From Oscillospiraceae bacterium (GTDB lineage Bacteria; Bacillota; Clostridia; Oscillospirales; Oscillospiraceae), in NCBI GenBank assembly GCA_904501855.1, contig CAJGCI010000019.1:1-21685 (forward strand): a DNA stretch of 21,685 nt. The letters are read 5' to 3'. Shown here piece by piece: positions 14,189 through 21,685 of this stretch. A program made the position numbers and the translations under genes. The notes beneath the pieces are model-generated. The model saw nothing but the letters and a program-made list of their open reading frames with translations. It did no database searches and had not been told where the DNA came from. How positions within the stretch are numbered: the first letter of the stretch is position 1; each line of letters begins with the position of its first letter.

Positions 14189-14908
14189 ATGGCGCAGATA
14201 ACGGTTCGGGATCTTGCATTGGGATATGATTCCCATGTGATCGCTGACAAACTGAATTTTTCTGTTTCCTCCGGAGATTATCTTTGTATCGTCGGGGAAA
14301 ACGGTTCCGGAAAGACCACACTGATGAAGACCCTGCTGCACCTGCAGCCGCCGATCAAGGGAGAGATTATTATCGGAGACGGTCTGAAAGCCAATGAGAT
14401 TGGTTATCTTCCGCAGCAGACAGTCGTCCAGAAGGATTTTCCTGCCTCTGTTTCAGAGATCGTACTGTCAGGTTTTCAGGGGCAGATGGGGTTTCGCCCG
14501 TTTTATAACAGCAGTGAAAAAGAGATTGCCCGAGAGAACATGGAACGCATGGGGATCCTTCCTCTTGCGAATCGCTGTTACCGGGATCTTTCCGGCGGCC
14601 AGCAGCAGAGAGTGCTGCTGGCTCGGGCACTGTGTGCGACGAGAAAAGTCCTTCTGCTGGATGAACCGGTATCCGGCCTGGATCCGAAAGTGACACTGGG
14701 CATGTACGAACTGATCCAGGAATTGAATCAGGAGGGGATCACCATCATAATGATCTCCCACGATATTGCGGCTTCCGTCCGATATGCCAGCCATATCCTC
14801 CATGTCGGGAGAGAGATCTTCTTCGGCACAACGGAAGAATACCGGGAAAGCAGTATCGGCAAGTTCTTCCTTCAGCAGCAGGAGGGAGGTGCGGACGATG
14901 TGGGATAA
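14189..14908 (+). CDS. znuC: Zinc ABC transporter ATP-binding protein (ZnuC-like)
   Basis: This 239-residue ATPase powers metal import. It has Walker A GENGSGKTT (36-44), a Q-loop in YLPQQT, signature LSGGQQQR (134-141), Walker B VLLLDEP (154-160) and the switch histidine in ISHD. The start ATG 14189 follows GCAGGAGG. The stop overlaps the start of znuB by 11 bases, so the two subunits are translationally coupled. Confidence 0.94.
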   Translation: MAQITVRDLALGYDSHVIADKLNFSVSSGDYLCIVGENGSGKTTLMKTLLHLQPPIKGEIIIGDGLKANEIGYLPQQTVVQKDFPASVSEIVLSGFQGQMGFRPFYNSSEKEIARENMERMGILPLANRCYRDLSGGQQQRVLLARALCATRKVLLLDEPVSGLDPKVTLGMYELIQELNQEGITIIMISHDIAASVRYASHILHVGREIFFGTTEEYRESSIGKFFLQQQEGGADDVG

Positions 14909-15737
14909 GTTAACTCTGTACCTTCAGTATCCGTTTGTACGGTATGCGATCATCGTCGGTGTACTCATCGCACTGTGTTCATCCCTGCTGGGAGTCACGC
15001 TTGTTCTGAAACGATTCTCCTTTATCGGGGACGGGCTTTCTCATGTGGCGTTTGGTGCGATGGCGATTGCAGCGGTGCTGAACTTTTCCAATGAGATGCT
15101 CATCGTACTGCCGATTACCGTGATCAGCGCTGTCCTACTGCTTCGGTCCGGCCAGAATGCCAAGATCAAGGGTGATGCTGCCATTGCCATGATTTCGGTG
15201 GGCGCACTGGCCTTCGGCTATCTCATTATGAATCTGTTTTCCACATCATCCAATCTGTCGGGCGATGTGTGCAGCACCCTGTTCGGATCGACCTCCATAC
15301 TGACGCTGACGGTTCGCGAAGTGACGTTGTGTGCGGTCCTTTCTGTTGCGGTCGTGGTGGTATTTGTGCTGTTTTATCATAAGATCTTCGCTGTGACCTT
15401 CGATGAGAATTTCGCCAAAGCAACGGGAACGAATGCGGATACGTACAATCTGCTCATTGCCATCGTCATTGCGGTGATCATTGTGCTTGCCATGAATCTG
15501 GTGGGTTCGCTTTTGATCTCTGCGCTGGTGATCTTTCCCGCACTTTCGGCAATGCGGCTGTTCCGCAGTTTTAAATCCGTGACGATCTTTTCCGCCATCA
15601 TCTCGGTGGTCTGCGCATTCCTCGGGATCCTCATTTCGATTCTGGGCGGGACACCGGTAGGTTCTACCATCGTAGCTGTGGATGTGGCGGCATTTGGAAT
15701 ATGCTATCTGATCGGGATGTTCAAAGGAGAAGAATGA
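14898..15737 (+). CDS. znuB: Zinc ABC transporter permease (ZnuB-like)
   Basis: This 279-residue, very hydrophobic protein has about eight membrane segments and the metal ABC-3 permease marks GDGLSHVAFGAMA near residue 48 and the late SALVIFPALSAMRLFRS. It forms the membrane channel for the ZnuAC partners. The start chosen is ATG 14898 (MWDKLTLYLQYPF) after GGAGGGAGG; the longer open frame from 14766 lies in znuC coding sequence. Four bases separate its stop from the next gene. Confidence 0.93.
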   Translation: MWDKLTLYLQYPFVRYAIIVGVLIALCSSLLGVTLVLKRFSFIGDGLSHVAFGAMAIAAVLNFSNEMLIVLPITVISAVLLLRSGQNAKIKGDAAIAMISVGALAFGYLIMNLFSTSSNLSGDVCSTLFGSTSILTLTVREVTLCAVLSVAVVVVFVLFYHKIFAVTFDENFAKATGTNADTYNLLIAIVIAVIIVLAMNLVGSLLISALVIFPALSAMRLFRSFKSVTIFSAIISVVCAFLGILISILGGTPVGSTIVAVDVAAFGICYLIGMFKGEE

Positions 15738-15741
15738 AGCC

Positions 15742-16311
15742 ATGAAAAGATGGGTCTGTATATTACTGTGTATCATGATGGTCCTTGCTCTGACCGGATG
15801 CGGTTCGGACAATTCCTCTGCAAAGAAAAACCAGGCCAATGGAGTGGAACAGGTGCTTCAGGAAGGAATGGCAGCAGCGGACGGCCGGCAGGTCGGTGTG
15901 AACGAAGGAGCACCGAAGCCGGAAGTGAAAAAGGGCGATGACACCGTGCTCAGCAAGACGAAGGGTATCGATGTTGATCTGACCACATTGTCCAGCACCA
16001 TGGTCTATTCCGAGGTATACAATATGCTCAGCTGTCCGGAGGACTATAAGGGAAAGACCATCAAAATGGAAGGTCAGTTTGTAAGCTATCGGGATGAGTT
16101 TCAGGGAATCGATTACTATGCCTGTGTGATCATGGATGCCACGGCATGCTGTTCTCAGGGGCTGGAGTTTGTTCCAACCGGAAAGTACAGTTATCCGGAG
16201 GATTTCCCTTCCGACGGGGACATGGTCACGGTAATTGGAAAGTTTGATACCTACATGGAGGGCGATTACGAAATGTGCACGCTGCGAAACGCAGAATTCT
16301 CCGTCCAATAA
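15742..16311 (+). CDS. Small lipoprotein of the zinc operon, function unknown (possible OB-fold)
   Basis: This 189-residue protein has a signal peptide with lipobox LTGC (lipidated Cys20), a charged linker (about 24-80), and a C-terminal domain (about 90-189). The pattern YKGKTIKMEGQF ... VTVIGKFDTY suggests a beta-barrel of the OB type, with ACCSQGLEF between the halves. That cysteine pair plus nearby Cys residues could bind metal. From memory the ACCSQGLEF segment recalls the C-terminal domain of YcgQ/TIGR03943 proteins, but I cannot check this. It begins 4 bases after znuB with GGAGAA inside the znuB end, so it is the fifth gene of the Zur operon and is presumably made under zinc limitation. 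A role in zinc capture or delivery at the membrane is inference from position. Confidence 0.85.
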   Translation: MKRWVCILLCIMMVLALTGCGSDNSSAKKNQANGVEQVLQEGMAAADGRQVGVNEGAPKPEVKKGDDTVLSKTKGIDVDLTTLSSTMVYSEVYNMLSCPEDYKGKTIKMEGQFVSYRDEFQGIDYYACVIMDATACCSQGLEFVPTGKYSYPEDFPSDGDMVTVIGKFDTYMEGDYEMCTLRNAEFSVQ

Positions 16312-16329
16312 CATCCAAACATAAAAAGT

Positions 16330-16363
16330 AACACCGTTTAATCACAAACGGTGTTGCTTTTTT
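16330..16363. terminator. Bidirectional terminator between the zinc operon and the patatin gene
   Basis: AACACCGTTT (16330-16339) pairs with AAACGGTGTT (16346-16355) around 6 bases, followed rightward by GCTTTTTT. Leftward the stem is followed by ACTTTTTAT, so it can also end the convergent patatin gene, whose stop codon is at 16362-16364. Confidence 0.92.
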
Positions 16364-17222
16364 ATGTTCTTGCCAGAGAGACAAATCTCTTCAATTCATC
16401 CAGCCGGGACTCGGCGGCGGACCGTCCAAGTTCATAGGTTTGCCGGATCACATCCGGATCGTGTTCCACTCTTCCGATGGGGAGTGGAGATTCTGGACAG
16501 ATGACAAAGGCTTCTCCCTTTCGCTCCGCTTCCGCTGCCAGCGCCTGCTCTTCCGTATAGATGAGATGACGGCGCAGCATGGTGTCTGCGACTTTCGGAT
16601 ATCGAAGCAACAACAGACGCACCGATGATGGAACAGGACTTTTAACATAGTCCCGTGGCTGTGTCAGGACCACTACATTCCGCCTGTACCCTTTCTCCTG
16701 AAAAAATTGCAGCGGGATGGGATCGGCGATACCTCCGTCGAGAAGAGTCATTCCGCCGATGGATACCGGCCGGGAGACGAAGGGCATGGAAGCGGATGCT
16801 TGAATATACGTAAAAGTTTCCCTGCTGGCACGGTCACAGCGTGGATAGATCGCCTTTCCGGTATCAACATCCGTGCACACGGCGTAAAAGACCATGGGAT
16901 TGGAATTGTATGTCTCACTGTCAAATGGATCCAGCTTGTTGGGAAGATCGTCATAGCAGAATTTCGCGCCGAACAGATCTCCGGTCTTCAAAAGAGATTG
17001 CATGCTGCAGTAACGCGGATCATTGCAATATTCAAGGTTATAGCGGAGAACACGGCCAATCTGACGGGATTTGATATTGCAGCCGAAGGCGGCTCCGGCG
17101 GAGACCCCGACACAACCGTCAAAAGTAAGGCCGGATTCCATCATGACATCCAGTACACCGGCGGTGAACAGTCCTCGCATGGCTCCACCTTCCAAGACCA
17201 GACCCAGATCCAATTTCTCCAT
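16362..17222 (-). CDS. Patatin-like phospholipase (YjjU type)
   Basis: This 286-residue protein is predicted to be a serine lipid acyl hydrolase with a Ser-Asp dyad. It shows the oxyanion-hole region EGGAMRG (11-17), the nucleophile elbow GVSAG with Ser41, and DGGIADP with Asp162. No signal peptide is visible, so it should act in the cytoplasm or at the inner membrane face. The start chosen is ATG 17222 with GGGGGG eight bases upstream; a longer open frame to 17423 crosses the promoter region and the divergent gene. It is divergent from the flavodoxin gene and ends in the shared terminator at 16330-16363. The substrate is not known; bacterial members act on phospholipids or other acyl esters. 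Confidence 0.9.
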   Translation of the reverse strand: MEKLDLGLVLEGGAMRGLFTAGVLDVMMESGLTFDGCVGVSAGAAFGCNIKSRQIGRVLRYNLEYCNDPRYCSMQSLLKTGDLFGAKFCYDDLPNKLDPFDSETYNSNPMVFYAVCTDVDTGKAIYPRCDRASRETFTYIQASASMPFVSRPVSIGGMTLLDGGIADPIPLQFFQEKGYRRNVVVLTQPRDYVKSPVPSSVRLLLLRYPKVADTMLRRHLIYTEEQALAAEAERKGEAFVICPESPLPIGRVEHDPDVIRQTYELGRSAAESRLDELKRFVSLART

Positions 17223-17260
17223 TTTTTTGCCCCCCCATGTCTGTTGATCGAAACAACACA

Positions 17261-17290
17261 ATTGTACCACGGGAAGGGAACGGACGTTAA
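17261..17290 (-). promoter_or_regulatory. Probable promoter of the patatin gene
   Basis: Reading leftward, TTAACG (17285-17290), an 18-base spacer, and TACAAT (17261-17266) lie 39 bases before the ATG at 17222. The -35 matches the consensus at only four positions. Confidence 0.5.
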
Positions 17291-17330
17291 TTATTTTTAA
17301 CTGCGCGCTCCCATCTGTCGGAAAGTGCGG

Positions 17331-17336
17331 TATAAT
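17331..17336 (+). promoter_or_regulatory. -10 box of the flavodoxin gene
   Basis: A perfect TATAAT lies 43 bases before the ATG at 17380. No good -35 is seen at 16-18 bases upstream. Confidence 0.5.
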
Positions 17337-17379
17337 AATATCAGTGAAATGATCCGAGACCCAATGAGAAAGGAACACT

Positions 17380-17859
17380 ATGGAAAAAATCTTAGTAGCA
17401 TATTTCAGTGCCGGAGGTTCCACAAAACGCGTGGCAGAGAGACTGGCAAATGGACTGGGAGCCGATCTGTTTGCAATTGAACCGGAAGTTGCTTATGAAA
17501 GATCGGATCTGAACTGGATGGATTCCAGCGCCCGTTCGACCGTTGAGATGAATGACCCGACATGCCGCCCGGCAATTGCCGGAACGGTGAAAGGAATGAA
17601 CGAGTACACCACCGTATTTGTAGGCTTTCCCATCTGGTGGTATCAGGAACCCCGGATCATCGATACCTTTATGGAACAGTATGATTTTTCCGGAAAGACC
17701 GTGATCCCCTTTGCAACGTCCGGAATGAGCCCGCTTGGCAATTCCGCGAAAAATATGGCGGATCTTGCGCCGGGAGCCACTGTAATCGAAGGGAAAAGAG
17801 TCTCTTCCCGAATCAGTGAGGAAGAGATCACCGCATGGGCGAAGAGCCTGATCGGATGA
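17380..17859 (+). CDS. Flavodoxin-family protein
   Basis: This 159-residue cytoplasmic protein has the flavodoxin fold. The FMN phosphate loop is FSAGGSTKRVAERLA (about 9-23), and the later VGFPIWWYQEPRIIDTF and IPFATSGMSPLGNSAKNM segments are typical of the flavodoxin_4-type proteins of Bacillota, which carry electrons or act as FMN-dependent reductases. The ribosome binding site is AAAGGA. It is followed after 18 bases by the AlkZ-related gene. The redox partner cannot be inferred. Confidence 0.9.
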   Translation: MEKILVAYFSAGGSTKRVAERLANGLGADLFAIEPEVAYERSDLNWMDSSARSTVEMNDPTCRPAIAGTVKGMNEYTTVFVGFPIWWYQEPRIIDTFMEQYDFSGKTVIPFATSGMSPLGNSAKNMADLAPGATVIEGKRVSSRISEEEITAWAKSLIG

Positions 17860-17877
17860 GCAGAAAAGAGGGAAATC

Positions 17878-18588
17878 ATGGCAGGGAATCGGGACGAATG
17901 GATTTTTCAGACGGTGGAAGACTGCGAAAACTATATTAACGAGGTAGGGTTTCTGCCGCTGTTCGCTTCGGAAGAGTTTCCCGGAGGATCTGTTCAGGAA
18001 CGAACCAAACCATGGGTATGGTGGACCGGCAATGAGAAAACGGATCCGTGGCTTTGGAGAGAGCAGATCGCAGCCAGGGGAGAGATAGCCTACGGCAAGT
18101 TCTTTCACGGACGGGCCGGTTTCGTGTCCAGAGAATGGTTCCCTTATCTGGCAAATTACCGGCGGGCAGGATATGATTATGATTCCCGCTGGGATGAGGG
18201 ACTGGCGACCAATCGAAGCAGGAAGGTCATGACACTTTTCATGGAGGAAAACGCAGATAACGAACTGTTTTCCTTTGAAGTCAAGCGAATGGCCGGTTTC
18301 GGCAAAGAAGGAGAAAAGAATTTCGAAGGTACCGTGACAGACCTTCAGATGAGGACCTATCTGGTGATACGGGAGTTTCGGCAGCGCCTCAACAAGAAGG
18401 GAGAACCCTATGGGTGGCCGCTGGCTGTTTACTGCACCCCGGAGCATCTGTGGGGATATGTACATATCACGAGCCAGTATAAAAAAGAGCCGGAAGAGTC
18501 CGGGGAAGAAATCTACAGAAAAATGAAAAATCAGTGGGAACTGCTGACGAAAGATCAGTTTGAAGCTTTTATGAAGATCAGACTGTGA
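17878..18588 (+). CDS. AlkZ-related protein (hypothetical)
   Basis: This 236-residue soluble protein is rich in aromatic residues (WVWWTGN, DPWLWREQIA, REWFPYLANYRRAGYDYD) and has GFGKEGEKNFEGTVTDLQMRTYL in its middle. I recall this layout from proteins annotated as AlkZ-related in Clostridia. AlkZ (YcaQ) proteins are winged-helix DNA glycosylases that unhook interstrand cross-links; this one is shorter (full AlkZ is about 360-400 residues) and I cannot identify the catalytic QxQ/QxD motif, so glycosylase activity is doubtful. It is predicted to be cytoplasmic. It is transcribed with the flavodoxin gene (18-base gap). Confidence 0.65.
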   Translation: MAGNRDEWIFQTVEDCENYINEVGFLPLFASEEFPGGSVQERTKPWVWWTGNEKTDPWLWREQIAARGEIAYGKFFHGRAGFVSREWFPYLANYRRAGYDYDSRWDEGLATNRSRKVMTLFMEENADNELFSFEVKRMAGFGKEGEKNFEGTVTDLQMRTYLVIREFRQRLNKKGEPYGWPLAVYCTPEHLWGYVHITSQYKKEPEESGEEIYRKMKNQWELLTKDQFEAFMKIRL

Positions 18589-18619
18589 TCATTGGCAAAA
18601 GATGTGACCGGCGGAAAAA

Positions 18620-18656
18620 GAGGCCTGAATCCAGCAAGTGATTGGATTCAGGCCTC
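18620..18656. terminator. Bidirectional terminator between the AlkZ-related gene and the PurF-like gene
   Basis: GAGGCCTGAATCCA (18620-18633) pairs perfectly with TGGATTCAGGCCTC (18643-18656) around 9 bases. Leftward it is followed by TTTTT, a good U-tract for the PurF-like gene; rightward by ATATTCTTTT. Confidence 0.92.
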
Positions 18657-18671
18657 ATATTCTTTTAATGG

Positions 18672-20099
18672 TTACTCTTTTCCATCCCAGCAGTAGGTGC
18701 AGAGCTTGCAAGGTTCGATTCCGATGGAATCCAGCATATCATCCAGACGGTGATAATGAAGAGAAGTAAAGTTCTGATCTTTCCGAATCTCTTCCAGCAG
18801 ATCCTTATAGCGTTCCGAATCGGGATTCGTATATTCTGCCATTATGGATTCATCCGGAGTCATCGTTCCTTCCAGTTTTTCGATCATGCGCCGTGCGACC
18901 AGTTCGTTCAGAGACCGGGAGCGGGAGAAATTCAGATACTTGCATCCGTACATGATCGGCGGACACGCCGGACGGATATGAACCTCTTTTGCTCCGTTCT
19001 CATAAAGATACTCTGTCGTAGCCCGCAGCTGAGTTCCGCGGACGATGGAATCATCGATCAGCAACAGCTTCTGACCTTCTATGAGCTGTTTTACCGGAAT
19101 CAGTTTCATTCGTGCAATCAGATTCCGGCGCGTCTGTATCGTCGGCATGAAAGATCTTGCCCAGGTCGGGGTATATTTAACAAAAGGTCTCTGATAGGGA
19201 ATTCCGGACTCGTTGGCATAACCCAATGCATGACCGACACCGGAATCGGGAACACCGGTAACATAGTCCGGAAATACTTTTCCGTGCTCCCGGTCCCGCA
19301 TGGCAAGCCGTCGACCGCATTCGTGACGTGCCTTTTCGACATCGATCCCCTCGTAGGAGGAAGCAGGAAAACCGTAATAGATCCACATAAATGTACAGAT
19401 CTTCATCTCTTCCCGGGGCTTCATGACGGTTTCATAGCCGTCCGGTGTCATAAAGACGATCTCGCCGGGGCCGAGTTCTTTTTCACTTTCATATTCCAGA
19501 TTATGAAAAGAGAAACTCTCCAGAGCAAAGCAGAAACCTTCGTCTTCATGCTTTCCGATAACAAGAGGGGTTCTGCCAAAGCGGTCTCTGGCGCCGTAAA
19601 TACCCTCTTTCGTCATGATCAGCATGGAAAGTGAGCCGTCAATCATATTCTGTGCATGAACAATACCGTCAATCAGACCTTCCCTCTGATTGATCAGTGC
19701 GGCGGTAAGCTCCGTGGCATTGATATCTCCGCCGCTCATCTCCAGAAAATGCGAATTTCCGTTAGAGAAGAGGTATTCGGTCAGTTCCTTGGCATTGTTG
19801 ATCTTTCCTACCGTGGTGATGGCATAGGTGCCATGATGGGATCGGATGATCAGCGGCTGGGGCTCGTAATCCGAAATGCTGCCGATTCCGAGAAAGCCCG
19901 TCATTTTTGCGGCATCGCCTTCAAATTTGGAACGGAAGCTTGCGTGTTCAATATTATGGATTGCGCGGTCAAATCCTTTCTCCCTGTCATAAACGACCAT
20001 GCCGGCACGGCGTGTGCCCAGATGGGAATGGTAGTCTGTTCCATAAAACAGATCAAAAACACAATCGTTTCTGGATGCGGCTCCGAAAAAACCTCCCAT
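18672..20099 (-). CDS. PurF-like amidophosphoribosyltransferase lacking the N-terminal catalytic cysteine
   Basis: This 475-residue protein has the class II glutamine amidotransferase domain (about 1-240) and the phosphoribosyltransferase domain with the PRPP loop LLLIDDSIVRGT (345-356). Canonical PurF converts PRPP and glutamine to phosphoribosylamine, the first step of purine synthesis. Here the mature N-terminal Cys (as in CGIFG) is replaced: the sequence begins MGGFFGAAS. The start is fixed by GGAGG and an in-frame TAA six codons upstream, so no propeptide with a hidden Cys is possible. The C-terminus has CKLCTYC (Cys464, 467, 470), reminiscent of the iron-sulfur ligands of B. subtilis PurF. 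Glutaminase activity should be absent; ammonia use, another amide donor or a regulatory role are open. It follows carB by 65 bases on the same strand and ends at the 18620-18656 terminator. Confidence 0.88.
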   Translation of the reverse strand: MGGFFGAASRNDCVFDLFYGTDYHSHLGTRRAGMVVYDREKGFDRAIHNIEHASFRSKFEGDAAKMTGFLGIGSISDYEPQPLIIRSHHGTYAITTVGKINNAKELTEYLFSNGNSHFLEMSGGDINATELTAALINQREGLIDGIVHAQNMIDGSLSMLIMTKEGIYGARDRFGRTPLVIGKHEDEGFCFALESFSFHNLEYESEKELGPGEIVFMTPDGYETVMKPREEMKICTFMWIYYGFPASSYEGIDVEKARHECGRRLAMRDREHGKVFPDYVTGVPDSGVGHALGYANESGIPYQRPFVKYTPTWARSFMPTIQTRRNLIARMKLIPVKQLIEGQKLLLIDDSIVRGTQLRATTEYLYENGAKEVHIRPACPPIMYGCKYLNFSRSRSLNELVARRMIEKLEGTMTPDESIMAEYTNPDSERYKDLLEEIRKDQNFTSLHYHRLDDMLDSIGIEPCKLCTYCWDGKE

Positions 20100-20164
20100 A
20101 GTTATCCTCCGTAGTTATAAGAAATCAGAATTGAGAACGCTGACCGAGGCCAGGCTGCGTATGA

Positions 20165-21685
20165 TCACTCAGCGTCTTTGATCATGGCGTGCCATTCCTG
20201 CAGAGAGCGGAGAGTGGAACCGCCGTGGCGTTTCACATGGCTGATGCCTTCCGCTGCCGCTTTCGCAGCTGCCATCGTAGTGATGTAAGGAATCTTCAGC
20301 TTGATGGCATTGCGGCGCAGGTAACTGTCATCATACGTGCTCGCTTTGTCAATCGGTGTGTTCACAATGAGCTGGATATCACCGTTTGTCATCATATCCA
20401 GAATGTTGGGACGTCCCTCATAGATCTTCAGGACTTTTTCCGCAGGAACACCCGCACCGGTGATCTCGTTATAGGTGTTGCCGGTTGCGAGGATTCGGAA
20501 ACCAGCATCATGGAACATCTTTGCGATTTCCGGTGCTTCCGGACGATCTTTCGGATTGACGGTGATCAGAACCGTACCTTCCTGGGGAAGTTCCATTCCT
20601 GCGGCCTCTTCCGCCTTATAGAAGGCTCTGCCCCCGGAAGCGGAAAGGCCAAGCACTTCGCCGGTGGATCGCATTTCAGGACCCAGGACCGGATCGACTT
20701 CCTGGAACATGTTGAACGGGAAGACAGCTTCCTTCACGCCGTGATAAGGAATCTCTCTCTCCTTCAGTGCAGGCACAGGAGAAGGTCTGCCGGTGATCTC
20801 TCCGGTAATGATATCGGTTGCAAGAGGAACCATGCGGATGCCGCAGACCTTGGATACCAGAGGTACCGTGCGGGAGGCACGGGGATTTGCTTCGATCACA
20901 TAGACCTTGTCGTTTTCGATGGCATACTGCATATTCATAAGACCGACAACATGCATCTCTTCGGCAATCTTTTTCGTATATTCCTCAATGGTTTTCAGGT
21001 TTTTCTCTGAAATATGCTTGGAGGGAAGGATGCAGGCAGAGTCGCCGGAATGGATACCGGCCTGCTCGATATGCTCCATCACAGCGGGAACATAAGCGTG
21101 CGTGCCATCACTGATGGCATCTGCTTCACACTCCATAGCATGCTGGAGGAATCGGTCGATCAGAATGGGGCGATCCGGAGTCACGCCGATGGCGGCACGC
21201 ATATAATCGGCCATGGATTCATCATCATACACGACTTCCATTCCGCGGCCGCCCAGAACAAAGGACGGGCGTACCATGACGGGATATCCGATCTCGTTTG
21301 CGATCTTGGTGGCTTCTTCCACGGTTGTGGCCATTCCGGCTTCCGGCATGGGGATGCCGAGCTTGTCCATCATATTGCGGAACAGGTCACGGTCTTCTGC
21401 CAGCGCGATGACGCTGGGAGGAGTTCCGAGAACCTTCACACCGTTTGCTTCCAGACTGGCGGCCAGATTCAGAGGAGTCTGTCCACCGAACTGGGCGATA
21501 ACACCAACCGGTTTCTCCTTGCGGTAGATGGAAAGGACGTCTTCCAGCGTAAGCGGTTCAAAATACAGCTTGTCGGAAGTGTCATAATCGGTGGAAACGG
21601 TCTCGGGGTTGCAGTTGACGATGATGGTCTCAAAACCCAGTTTCTTCAGGGACTGAGCAGCATGGACACAGCAGTAGTCAAACTC
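20165..21685 (-). CDS. carB: Carbamoyl phosphate synthase large subunit, C-terminal half (partial)
   Basis: The frame is open leftward from the window edge and covers the last 506 residues; the N-terminal half lies outside. It begins EFDYCCVHAAQSLKK, then NCNPETVSTDYDTSD and GGQTPL of the second carbamate-kinase-like half. The ATP-grasp fold has GGRGMEVV and IEANPRASRTVPL, and the C-terminal MGS-like regulatory domain contains ATGNTYNEITGAGV and NTPIDKASTYDDSYLRR. CarB makes carbamoyl phosphate from bicarbonate, ATP and glutamine-derived ammonia for pyrimidines and arginine, with CarA. An internal ATG at 21439 should not be used as the start. The cysteine-less PurF-like gene follows after 65 bases. 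Confidence 0.95.
   Translation of the reverse strand, partial: EFDYCCVHAAQSLKKLGFETIIVNCNPETVSTDYDTSDKLYFEPLTLEDVLSIYRKEKPVGVIAQFGGQTPLNLAASLEANGVKVLGTPPSVIALAEDRDLFRNMMDKLGIPMPEAGMATTVEEATKIANEIGYPVMVRPSFVLGGRGMEVVYDDESMADYMRAAIGVTPDRPILIDRFLQHAMECEADAISDGTHAYVPAVMEHIEQAGIHSGDSACILPSKHISEKNLKTIEEYTKKIAEEMHVVGLMNMQYAIENDKVYVIEANPRASRTVPLVSKVCGIRMVPLATDIITGEITGRPSPVPALKEREIPYHGVKEAVFPFNMFQEVDPVLGPEMRSTGEVLGLSASGGRAFYKAEEAAGMELPQEGTVLITVNPKDRPEAPEIAKMFHDAGFRILATGNTYNEITGAGVPAEKVLKIYEGRPNILDMMTNGDIQLIVNTPIDKASTYDDSYLRRNAIKLKIPYITTMAAAKAAAEGISHVKRHGGSTLRSLQEWHAMIKDAE

Noticed and set aside
17392..18465. A 357-residue leftward ORF across the flavodoxin and AlkZ-related genes
   Set aside because: It is antisense to a clear flavodoxin gene, with no ribosome binding site or recognisable domain.

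Overview
The window looks like chromosomal DNA from a Gram-positive anaerobe of the Bacillota, most likely class Clostridia. The reasons are the moderate GC content, strong AGGAGG-type ribosome binding sites, sigma-A promoters with 16-18 base spacers, SLH-domain surface anchoring, an L,D-transpeptidase, a Zur-ZnuACB cassette with clostridial-type proteins, and a CCA-encoding tRNA gene. I cannot name a genus. No insertion sequence, phage gene, CRISPR array or origin is visible; the DNA reads as ordinary chromosome.

Layout. Positions 1-41 hold the first codons of a leftward gene with a very good promoter. A leftward group follows (3150 to 241): a ClC-type anion transporter that resembles the fluoride/proton antiporter branch, a DUF554 membrane protein and MetF. 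A tRNA-Ser(CGA) gene with its own promoter and terminator lies at 3280-3368, followed by about 500 AT-rich bases without a gene. Rightward from 3909 to 10858 come an acyl-CoA synthetase-like ligase, a YkuD L,D-transpeptidase, a second paralogous ligase, and a secreted SGNH hydrolase with three SLH repeats. The last two form an apparent operon preceded by two related palindromic operators. A TetR-family repressor (leftward) and a ROK glucokinase (rightward) diverge around 11503-11632.

From 12615 to 16311 there is a self-contained zinc-uptake operon: zur, znuA, znuC, znuB and a small lipoprotein. Two near-identical TTGAAAAC-N-GTTTTCAA boxes bracket its probable promoter. A patatin-like phospholipase (leftward) diverges from a flavodoxin and AlkZ-related gene pair (rightward). 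On the right edge, leftward, are the C-terminal half of CarB and a PurF-like phosphoribosyltransferase whose catalytic N-terminal cysteine is replaced by glycine.

How the genes fit together. The ligase/SGNH-SLH operon suggests ester cleavage at the cell surface coupled to acyl activation in the cytoplasm, but the substrate is unknown. The zinc operon is a clear autoregulated uptake unit. CarB and the cysteine-less PurF-like protein link carbamoyl phosphate and purine metabolism; the second may use ammonia or have a different job. The points most worth following are the paired operator palindromes (7128-7145 and 7216-7253), the cysteine-less PurF, the surface hydrolase that lacks the usual block V aspartate, and the Zur boxes with their associated lipoprotein.
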